From contig JAIXMP010000034.1 in NCBI GenBank assembly GCA_025677815.1, positions 310,001-374,000 on the forward strand: a DNA stretch of 64,000 nucleotides. The letters are read 5' to 3'. The DNA comes from Phascolomyces articulosus. Its lineage: Eukaryota > Mucoromycota > Mucoromycetes > Mucorales > Lichtheimiaceae. Of this stretch, positions 37,508 to 47,900 are shown one piece after another. The notes under the pieces are model-generated. The model ran no database searches. It saw nothing but the letters and a program-made list of their open reading frames with translations, and was not told the origin of the DNA. Made by a program: the position numbers and the translations under genes. Each line of letters begins with the position of its first letter. Position 1 is the first letter of the stretch.

Positions 37508-40024
37508 ATACCCAATGATGGTTGTTGATATATGATAGATCATTAATTATTTATAAGATGATCATTATCATATTTAATTCTTTATCAACATATGAATTCT
37601 TCTATTTCAACAAACACGCCATAATGTATCCATTTATATGCAATATACCTAAAATAGAGAGGGACTCATGAAAATATCGATGACTTTTTTTTTATCTAAA
37701 AGAAACGATTTATTTGAAAAATTAACAAATAACAAGTTATCGTTAAACAAAGCTATTGTGGACTTTAATATTATAGTAGATCGTATCTTTATTATAAATT
37801 TACTTTTACAAAAGTAAGATGAATTCTTATTGATAATGATACCCGTCCCTTTCTTTCTTACAACTCTTGCATAGGATATTTAGCTTACTGTTGTTATTTT
37901 ATTATGCAATGCAATTCATATTTTTTGTTTCAAAATTAAAATTCTCAATCTTCTTCAGATTATATATTAGTATTTTGATTGTTTTTTAATATTGAATATT
38001 TTATTAGTTCACCTATCCGTTATTATTTTATAGAGTAAATCCAGCATAACAAAGCATCCCTTACTTTTTTATGTATAGAAATAAAACACATGACAGTTTT
38101 ATCTGCACAATCAGTGTTGAAAAAAAGTTGTGTGTTTGTATTCTGCTTTACTGTAGATAAATGCGGACATCATTTATCAGGGTCGTCATGGATTATTATA
38201 TAGACTCCACGGATTGCATTGGTAACTCCTGAATATTTTTTTAAGGGAGTGGCGAAATAGATCGATCTATAGAGCGGATAGTTTCTTCTTCCATCTGGGA
38301 ATAATATAAAGAATATATTAGAATTCATACAAGTCGCAGGATCATGGTGGTGGTTACATGATTGATATTATTAATAAGAATGTATCTTACGCATTATTTT
38401 ATATTTCATTATTGTGAATCTTGGTTTTTATAATACAAATAAGAACTCCAACATATACTGCATCTAACGTCATCCTGTATTTTAGCTATCCAATGGCCAT
38501 ACAACAAACTTTTACTCTCCATGCCACTGTAGGAAATAAAACCCAAAAAAACCTAAACTCCTAACCGAAAAACACGAATTCGCGTTTTTTTCATGTGTAA
38601 CCTCGAGAAATTGGTCCTGAATTTTAACTGAATTTAGCTGGGGGTTTACCTAAATTCGTGTTTTTATGAGCATATATGAGAATACCTTTTTCTACAGTAA
38701 TGATAGATATAAAATAATCTACTTACATTTATTATTTACTCTCTCAATTAAAACAGGGGTTTTTTTTTATCACTGTATAATAATACGGTAACACCCAAAA
38801 TTATGAAATTGAACTTCCCTTCTAACAATCCCTTTCTTGTTTTTTTTAACCCCTTCAACCTCTTTTCCCCTTGCATCATTTTTTGTGATGATGATCACAT
38901 CCGTCTATAGGAATAAGAATAAGATGAGTTTGTAAAAAGATAGAACTTCTCTTGTGGGTGAAAATTATTATGAAGAACAAGGAGAGAATGACGATGTGAG
39001 GAAAAAGGGACTTGCCCTTGAATACATGTGCTATCCATTAGTTTCTTATCATTTTTGTAATAATAAAATAGATTAATTATCATCCAATATAAAATATATC
39101 ATCACCATCCAATTCTTTCTGAAAATATTACGTAACTTTTGATATATTATTCTTACCATCATGATGTTCATGGATGATCATGACGTATACTATCTATCTT
39201 GTACATGGTAAAAAGCATGGGATCAATTTCAATCTTTGATTGGCTTCTGTAGTAATATAGAGTTTGTTTTTTATCCACACAACAATGAACTCTATTCTAT
39301 TATCTCAATTATAATAAAAAAAAATCAACGAATGGATGAAGACCGTAAAAAACAGTATGCTTTGTTTTAAGGGAGGTAAGAAGAAACAGTAAGAATTACA
39401 CTTTGTATTTTTTTAAAGTCTGTTAAATCCGCCTTTGCATAAAATATGTAGACAGTGCAGTGGATCCCAGATCTAGAAAAAAAAAACCTCGGCGGAGGGC
39501 GTAATATTAGATTCGTTTCTATAGCTGGATCAAAAAAAAGAAGAAATTCATGCAGGAAAGAAATCATACCTTTCAATTTCCTGGAAATCAAAACCTATTA
39601 CTGACTTATACTTTCCAATATCGTCATCCGTTATTCCTTGGAACAAGGGGAAAAAAGGATGGACCCGTTCCGCTTTTTCCCTCATTCCTTCCGATTCCGA
39701 GGGTTTCTTTCTACATTATTGTTATCTTTTGGCATTTCTACTGTAATCCTCAATGATTACCACTCTCCTCTTTCTTTTTATATATTTTTATTTCAATTAT
39801 TTTATTTTTTATATCTTTCCTATATTATTATTATTCTTATTATTATTATTTATTATATCAGTTATATTATTATTATTATCATCAGTACCTTTTATTTTTA
39901 TCATTAGTGCCTTCTCATTTTTATCATTATTTTGTATTAGAAATAGCAGTAAAATCTATAAAGCCAAAGGCCTTTTTTTCCACTCGCACAACCAACTCAT
40001 TGATCATACATCCGTCCATAATTG
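37508..40024. other. Gene-poor region between the LTR-like repeats
   Basis: No gag, protease, reverse transcriptase or integrase sequence is recognisable, and no obvious primer-binding site follows the first repeat. Contains the palindromic AACACGAATT cluster at 38,567-38,665. Confidence 0.5.
38567..38665. repeat. Palindrome cluster around AACACGAATT
   Basis: AAACACGAATTCGCGTTT (38,570-38,587) is an 18-base palindrome with one mismatched pair, and an inverted copy AAATTCGTGTTT follows at 38,652. Could be a protein-binding site or the core of a small inverted-repeat element. Confidence 0.35.
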
Positions 40025-40650
40025 TGTAACCTGCATATCATTCCTGAATCTGACCTTGATATCCAATATTGAGATTTTTAATTGTGAAATGATGTTACTT
40101 CTTGGTCCTACTCGACCTTCTTGTTTATTCCATCACTTTCAACATTATTCTCAATTACCAAGGATCTTAGCATCTTGGTAATGCAGCCAAGGATCTTGGC
40201 CAACCAATAACCTTCTGTCTCATTCATATATGCAATACGATTGGATATTATTCCTCACCAAGTTGTCTTCTGCCAAGAATAATTGGTTGCTGCGCTGCTT
40301 TGGAAAAAGTATAAAAGGCCAGGATTTTTGAACTGAAATAATTATCGAACAATTCACTAAAAGAATAAATTAACATTCTTATCCCTCGATCACTCAAATA
40401 TTGAATAATTATATTTGTTTTATATTCTTGATACAATTCATATCCATCCAATTGCTTATTAAAAAGCCTTATTTTATCTAACCACTTGATCTAATCAATT
40501 CAATACAAGTCTTCTAATTTCTACAATAATTGAAGACCATTTTATTAAATATATCGTTGTAGTATACGTTAATTACTACTGGTGCTCACTATATTAAACT
40601 ATCTATTACCTGTAATCCACCTAAGTCCTATCTTAAAATCAAGGGTTACA
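40025..40650 (+). repeat. Possible diverged LTR
   Basis: This 626-base segment also begins TGTAAC and ends GTTACA, has a TATAAAAGG at about 40,309, and its 3' part (GGTGCTCACTATATTAAACT) resembles the corresponding part of the 669-bp repeats (GGTACTCACTAAATCATAAC). The 5' half is not clearly similar. Tentative. Confidence 0.25.
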
Positions 40651-41600
40651 CTACCATGTTTCACTTACTATTAAAATATAGGATACCTTCATACATCCTT
40701 AGTGAAATACCTTTTTTTTTATATTAATTATAATAAATGATCAGAATAATATATTACTCACATGAATCATTATTATTCAAAGGAGTCATTAATAAAATAT
40801 CTTGAATTTCCTTTCACGTAACAACTATGTTGTGGTTCCGACAAACAAACATGCAATAGTATCAAATATTAGGTAATAAATCCGTTTTGAAATTAAGGTA
40901 GACACGGTAATAAGGTGTAATCAGAGAGAGAGAAATACGTACCTTATTACATACTGCTGAGCAATTATTTCTAAGGAGTAAAAACAATATGATATACCAG
41001 ATGCATAACTATTACTTCTACTGTTACATTTTCGTTATTTTTGCTATATTAGTAAGTTAATGACTACATTTCACTCCAGGGGAATAGAAATATTCCTTAT
41101 TCATTATACTTAGGGTTGTTATACTATACTAAGTTCAATGCAAGTATTTCGTACAAAATTGAGATAGGCTCTTTATTGGAAGATACACAATCCTGTAGTA
41201 AGTCATAGTATATCATTATGAAACAAATTTCGTCTGTTTCTTTGTTTGCTTTTCCTCTATGCAGTTTTTTTTTTGACAGCTACATAATGAATGATATGTA
41301 TTGAAAGAGGAAGTTGAGCATAAAGAAATTATAATATTTATGGTGTTTTAGTAAACAAAATGCATGCACCCCAACAAATAGAATATACATTCTTCTTTTT
41401 TTTTTTATGCGGAGTTATCTATTATCGTCTTCACCAGTGAGTAAGTAGTCTATCATAATAAAGAAATATTGAATAATTTATCATATCAGAAATATGCTTG
41501 GGTCGTTAGTCAGGTATAACCCGAGTAATGATTCTTCTTTTTTTTTTTTTTTTTTTGTAAAAGCAGGAGGTACTTGTCATTGACAATAGTAACAAAAAAA
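40651..41600. other. Intergenic, AT-rich
   Basis: No gene supported; T runs (41,541-41,557) just upstream of the secreted-protein promoter. Confidence 0.5.
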
Positions 41601-41604
41601 AACA

Positions 41605-41615
41605 TATATAAAAGG
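41605..41615 (+). promoter_or_regulatory. TATA box of the secreted-protein gene
   Basis: TATATAAAAGG about 100 bases upstream of the ATG at 41,712, followed by a CT/AC-rich leader. Confidence 0.5.
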
Positions 41616-41711
41616 ACGCAAGAAAACAGCAATTTATCATTTTTTCATCCTACTACACTTGTCACTACTACTACTATTACTACTTTAAATTACACACACA
41701 AACAATTCATC

Positions 41712-42033
41712 ATGCAACAATTCTTTGGTCTTACTATTGCTACTTTTTTGATTTCCTTGATGTTGGCTTCCAATGCTTTACCGGTGAATAATGATCATCA
41801 TTTGAACAAGAGATCGGGTGGATCGGGTAATATCGTTGAACAAGCAGGAGATACCGCAGAGAATGTTGTTGATGGTGTGTTTGGTGCTCATGACGTAACT
41901 TCCTATCATAAAAGCGTTGGTACTGCTGATGGTAAGCGCTATAAGGGCAACTGATATTATTGGTGGCATACTTGGTACTGTTGGTCGCGTAGTTGATAAT
42001 GGTGATTTCTCTTGTCTCAGTGGTCTCAAATAG
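41712..42033 (+). CDS. Small secreted protein with a Kex2-type KR site
   Basis: The ATG is followed by a clear signal peptide (MQQFFGLTIATFLISLMLAS, cleavage expected after Asn-Ala at residues 21-22). A short His/Asn-rich propeptide then ends in LNKR at 31-34, a classic dibasic Kex2 site, followed by the mature part starting SGGSGNIVEQAG. Unspliced, the frame stops at 41,954 (80 residues). A GTAAGC donor at 41,932 and a TAG acceptor at 41,990-41,992 form a 61-base intron that keeps frame and yields an 86-residue protein ending DFSCLSGLK with stop at 42,031-42,033. I prefer the spliced form. Another reading of the intron region (ATDIIGGILGTVGRVVDNGD) is also protein-like, so the C-terminus is uncertain. 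Function unknown; effector, cell-wall or signalling peptide are all possible. Confidence 0.6.
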
Positions 42034-42769
42034 AAAAAAAATAGGAATTCAAGAATCCACACCTTTTGTTACCATTATATTATTATTTTTATTACATCCT
42101 ATCTATTTTTACAACCCCCCAAAAAAAAACTTTTTACTGATTTATGTTGGGTCGTATTATTATTATTAGTAATAGCTCACTAAATTATTTATTCAATTAT
42201 TTGTTGTATACAGTTGTCTAATAATTCTTCTATACTTATCTTTTGCTTAGCATTCAATAGAATAAAAATGTATTAAATCAGCAAAAACCATAGTTTATTA
42301 TTCTTTATGTGTTTGAAAAAATTGATTTTGAATGATGGACGATGTTAATAATAATAGTAGTAGTAATAGTACCGAGATCATAAGGTAAACTTTTTACTAT
42401 CAACAAAAAAATAAAATAAGCTGTATCATTTACACTTTCTTTATTATTAATCAAAACATCATTATCCTGAATATTCATATGGTAAAAGATAATGTGGGTT
42501 GGTCTGATGATTACATTATATTTATATATATGAAATTCCACAAACTTTGGGGGCGGGGGAATCACATCCATCGGAAGTATGAACAGTGATAATGGCGGTA
42601 TATTCAACAATTCACGTCGATGATAGATATGGAAAACTAGTCTGGAACAGTGGAAATTTCATGTAGTACCGTATAAGCCAACTTTCAATGACATTTACCC
42701 TATTTCATTTCGTTCTTTCATAACCCAAAAATAATATCTTATCTCATCAATGATTGTGAAGGATAATAT
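42034..42769. other. Downstream region of the secreted-protein gene
   Basis: AT-rich, (TTA)n-like tracts; no gene supported. Confidence 0.5.
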
Positions 42770-43438
42770 TGTAACTAAAATTCCACTTCATCAAATATCT
42801 TATTATTCTCACTATAATTATTTCCCCACATATTCTCTATTCTCTCTTATCCCTCATATTATTATTTTGTAGATCCCTATAGTGTGGTTCATCCAATTAT
42901 TTGTAATTACCCTATTTAGTATTATCGCATCTTCTTATTATTCTTATTATTATTATTTTTTACTGCGCAACTATTTCAGAAACATATATATATCTACAAC
43001 TTTTGATTCAATAAATCTTTACCTTATAATTATCTTTTAAATTGGATTATATTTTGGTCACTCAACGCCCACACAATTGGCTTGTTTTAATTTCATATTA
43101 TTCATTTCAGATTTACAAACCAAGAGTCTTATCATAACATATATAACAAATTGTTATTATTATTTCTATTGAATTGATCCAAGACATCAATTCTACTTTA
43201 TATTCTTGATTATATTAAGACATAACGTTTTCATAATATCCCTGGACCTGATCTGCTTACATATAAAAGCATTATAACATCAAATATTATCTAAAACCTT
43301 TCTTCTTATAAATAATCATCTCAAACTACCGTTCACAATCAACGATATATTATTGTTGGTACTCACTAAATCATAACCAAAACCTATCATAATCTATCTC
43401 TATACACACTTTTAATAAGTACAAACCTAAAGGTTACA
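42770..43438 (+). repeat. LTR-like direct repeat, copy 2 (669 bp)
   Basis: Same length, orientation and ends (TGTAAC...GTTACA) as 36,839-37,507, with four substitutions. If both are LTRs of one element, it would span 36,839-43,438 with a 5.26-kb interior lacking retroviral-type genes. If not, they are two solo LTRs. The left flank of copy 1 and the right flank of copy 2 share no target-site duplication. Confidence 0.75.
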
Positions 43439-44527
43439 TTATTATAATTATTCTTTGATTAATATTCCATGTATCCTTCTCCCGTAATACTGCTATAATA
43501 CAGATTCGTTTCATTTTTTTCTTCAACCTATAATCCCCATAGCGGGTATATTTAATATGCATTTTCTACAACTATGGTATAATATGCCACATCTCACTTT
43601 ATCGTTTATGCTATTGGATATACTTGGCATTATTATTTCTTTTAATGACTCTATTATATCAAATATACTTTTGTTCTTTTGGAAGAATAAAAACGCATAC
43701 TAATAATCGCTTTTTAAAGCACCATTCAGGTATTGTCTGTATCTTTTGAGTTATATGGCCTGTTTATTTATACTTCCTATTTATGCATCAGCGGGCATCC
43801 TTTACTCACTCAACTATTTTCTTTGTGTAGTTCTTGCTCAATAAATTTATAATAATAAAATGCTACCTGTGTATGAATTGTGTGAACATGATGCTATACA
43901 GCTTCCGTCTGATCAATTATTATTCACGGTACGGAGAATATATAAGATATTATATCGGCAGTTACCGCACTAAAGAATAATTTTTTACGAACAATGAAAA
44001 AAATAGTACCACATATCATACTAGGAGGTAACAGCAATAACAATAGAAATGCTATATGGCATTTCTTCAATAAATTCATTGGTATATATAAATTAGGGAA
44101 TAAATAAATAAAACTACGTAATTAGTCTTCAAACGGGGTGCTTATTTTCCAAGGCAATCATTTTTACTTTTTTGAAACCTTTTTTAATGTGATAAAACAT
44201 GCTCCACTGTCAGCGGAAAATTTGTTAATAAAATGTAGAAACATCATTTACATTGTGCATTTCAAGTTTGTTTGAAACAAATAAATCACGATTGTCAAAT
44301 GCGGGATGGAAATTGTTGTGCCAATGCACAGTATATATATATTGGAGGGCGAAAGAGGTAAAGCAGATTAGGAAACAAAAAATATATTTGGCCTATGATA
44401 TTACATAGTACACTTTTTTATTTTTATTCATTTATTCAAAGGTATTATGCTTACACGGCCCTTTTCTTAATTATGCAAAATAGTCGAAAAGGACTAAAAT
44501 AAGAAGATATAGAAATGTCAAACTAAA
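43439..44527. other. Intergenic with repeat motif copy B
   Basis: Contains TATTTATGCATCAGCGGGCA at about 43,788 and some 150 bases of sequence weakly similar to the motif areas at 35,276 and 52,984. No gene supported. Confidence 0.45.
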
Positions 44528-44552
44528 CACGTAAGGAAAAAAAATGCCAAAA
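44528..44552 (+). repeat. Left terminal inverted repeat
   Basis: Reads CACGTAAGG, A8, TGCC, AAAA; exact reverse complement of 50,486-50,510. A further GTGCC-A/T-run block near both ends extends the similarity with gaps. Confidence 0.85.
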
Positions 44553-44598
44553 AAATGGGCACGCATAGCATGTCTGGACCCAGGGGAATAAATTCTTC

Positions 44599-44651
44599 GA
44601 TTTTTGGAAAGTCTATATAGTGAGTGCCTGTATATAGACTTTCCAAAAATC
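44599..44651. repeat. Perfect 21-bp inverted repeat with 11-base loop
   Basis: The arm at 44,599-44,619 (GATTTTTGGAAAGTCTATAT plus A) is exactly repeated in reverse complement at 44,631-44,651 around the loop GTGAGTGCCTG. It lies about 50 bases inside the left transposon end and about 300 bases downstream of the transposase stop. Candidate transposase-binding subterminal repeat or RNA hairpin/terminator. Confidence 0.8.
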
Positions 44652-44951
44652 AAATAAATTTCTAGAAGGACTTTTAACGTATTACATACTAAACTTCAAT
44701 ATCAATTTATTTAAGATGTGTGTGTAGTAACTTTTTTTATTTGTGTGATATTGTATAGTATAAGTGTTAATATAGGTCTAAAAATATAAAAAAGAGATAA
44801 CAACTTAAAAGGAAACTAAACAATGGATATAAGGATAATGTAAATATGGAATGGTAGAAAAGTAAAGGGGTTGGTTGTTGCATATAATAATAAGAACAGA
44901 AAAAGATAATTAATATATATGAGCACTGTTTACTATAGAATGAACTTCACT

Positions 44952-47900
44952 CTAACTTTCAGATGGTCCTTCCATCATATCTTGTTTTCTTTGTGGACAT
45001 TCTTCAACTTTCCAGCGACCTCTACAGTTATCTTTGTTTCGACACTCAGGATACTGGCATGTTCTTTTTCTTCCGCTTTCTATTCCCTCTAAAATAATAT
45101 CTGGAGATTGCTGTAAATATGAACGTGGAGAAAGCGAAGGTGCTGGAGCAAGCTGGCGTAACTGTGGGTTTATTGGTACCAGCCGTTCACAAAAATTATT
45201 TGCAGGTTGTTGGCGAGGTTTTCTTACCCGACGACGACGAGGTTGCTGTTGCTGCTGTTGTTGTTGCTGTTGTTGTTGCTGTTGTTGAGATTGTGATGCA
45301 GCAACAAAAGATGATAATGCTGCTGGTGGAATGCCTGCCGAAGCAAGCATTTGAAAAATATCGAATTGTGCGAGCGGTTCAATTGATGGCGGTGCAGGTG
45401 GTTGAGAACGTAGATTTGATGATAGGTTGTGATCGGTACTTGTTGTTGAGGCAATAACCGATTCTTCCTCGGGTTGTTCAAACGCAAGCATTGGAGGTGG
45501 TAAAACAAATCTGTTTTCACCCGATGCTGTTATTTCTGCTGCTTCTGGAAGAACTGCTGATGGTGCAGGTGCTGGATTATCAATATTTCTACTTGGTGAC
45601 TGAAGTTGATCTCTCATTGTTTCAATTGTGTCCTTGTTTTTCTCGATGGATTTCTTTGATATCTGTAATGTACGCCATGCATTGTGATGTGCCATGAGGT
45701 GCTCTGGAGTCTTGTAAAAATATTTTTACCATCTGCTTTGTTATTGTTCCATGATTTGCAAATATTCTTCCAGTCGGCCTTCGTTGGTGAACTATTTATC
45801 TCCATTATCTCGTTGAAGTAATTGAACTCATCTTGAGTGTGTACGGGAGTTACAGCATACTTGGTGGAGAGACGTGATGCAATGAAATCATAAAGGCGTC
45901 CCTTTTTGGTATTTGTTGATCCAGCTGGGAAAAGCAATAAAGAGCTGATCTTTTGTGCCAACAATGGATCACTTCGTGTACTTGGGTCACTAATAGTTGT
46001 GCTTGCTTTATGGTAATCGACTTTCTTTATTTGTAATTCATCGGCGATAACCTCTGGAAAAGCTGCAATGCCAAACGTCTCATTTGACATACGCATATAA
46101 AGCGCATCCTTGACAACAAGACTCTTCACCAATTCTGCTTTGTCCATAATGTTAAGTTCTGTCATCAAGTGACAAATTGTTTGTGTGATCCATGGACTAT
46201 AATGACCTTTGTGAACTTTCCCGTATCTGTTTTTCATTCCAACCTATAGATAAAATAACAGTGATATTGTTAGTAGTGGGTTAAAAGTAAATATTATATA
46301 AGGTAGTCAAGATAATGGCTAAATAACATACGTTAATATTATGTCGTAAACGGTAATCTGCCAATGCACAATCTGTCAAATGTGGACCTGCTCCAAATGT
46401 ACTGAATTTGCGAATGATATTCTGATGTACACCCCCTTCGAGAGAATTCGTACCCCTACTACATCGGTAGAGTGGAAATCCATTCCTGTCAACACCAGTT
46501 TGAAAATACAAAGAGATATCTGGGGGATCAGAAACTTCACCAAAACGAATTGCTTCAAGTACCCGACGTGCTTGCTGCCAGGCAACCTGATCAAAAAGTG
46601 GTCTATTCGATCGTATGCATCGCAACTCTCCATATTCGGCAAAAAGATTCTGTACCGCTGCATATAATTCCTCGGGTTTTGGAACATATCTCTTGCATCT
46701 TCGTAGGACCCAGGCAGGATTCTTAGTCATCATATAATTCCATGTTAAACCGTTAGATTCAAGGTACGTTTTTATTCTATCTTTGTCTTCAGGATCAACA
46801 ATGAAAATTGCATCACGAAGTCGACGAGCAAATTCTTTGGCTAGGCCGTGTCGTTTGGAAACCTTGATCATATCCATTAAATGAAATATATCTTTTAAAA
46901 TTCTTGGATTTGGTGCCTTTGCATTGCTTTGATTATTGTATTGTCCATCGTCAAAATTAGGTAGTCTCCCAGAAGGTTCAGAGCTTGCATGTTGGATTGT
47001 ATTGACAGTGATCCTATTGGTGACATCATTTTCATCCTCGCTTTCTGATGAGAGTGCTGCATCTTCATCTAAATCAGTTTGGCTATCCGGGTCAGCAATA
47101 GGTTGGGATTGTGTACTTATATCTTGATTATTGGTAACTGTTATTTCTGTGGAGGTGTTGCTACCGTTTAGTTGGCATAAACTAGGCTTTTCTGTGTATA
47201 AATATACAACTGGCACCTTGATAACAAAGGGAACTGAACCAAAATCAGACAATGCTTGTGGTATGTCTTTGTCTTTATCTTTATCGGGTGCGTAGACAAC
47301 TGCTCCTGGCACGTTCACTTTGTTCACAGTAAACAAAGCTTCATTCTCCTCTCCTTCTTTTGTACCCATTCCAGTAAACTGACCAAAAGCTACAGGAATT
47401 CCAGAATATTGCAATGAACAATACAGTCCGACGTTGGCCGATTTTTGAATTTGTTCATTAAAAGTAGCATCCTCCTTGACCGAATCGAATACCTTGAAAG
47501 ATGCCCAGGCATCTAATGCGGCGTACTTGATTTGAGTTTGTGAAAGTTCAGAATGGTTCTCCCAGTCACTCAAACGCACATCATTATCTTTACGAAGAGC
47601 ACCTCCAAGCACAGCAACACATATAGCAGACAGACCCAAAGTACCACGACCAATAGCACCTCGCCGCCTGCAGAAAGATCCAAGTTCGAGTGCACCATTC
47701 CACGAAATCCTATAGTCGCGTTGAAGCTTTTTGAGATCTCCTTTAACGTTACGTCCCACTTTTAAAATCGATGGATCCTCTATCAAAGATGACAATGAAG
47801 CTGGAAATGGAGCCGTTGTATTGATTCGAAACAGCCATACATCGTTTTTGCAGGCAACTTGCACGAGTGACACCTTCCCAGTGGTATAAGTGATTGGATT

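Noticed and set aside
36839..43438. A complete autonomous LTR retrotransposon
   Set aside because: No reverse transcriptase, integrase or protease motifs in the interior, no clear primer-binding site or polypurine tract, and no matching target duplication.
32700..44500. Many 60-140 codon open frames in the gene desert
   Set aside because: Composition is Phe/Ile/Tyr/Leu-rich as expected from AT-rich noncoding DNA. Only the signal-peptide gene at 41,712 has a convincing start, promoter and architecture.
45713..45735. Programmed -1 ribosomal frameshift in the transposase
   Set aside because: The break is in the -1 direction, but no heptamer of the X-XXY-YYZ form sits in the zero frame; kept only as a remote option.
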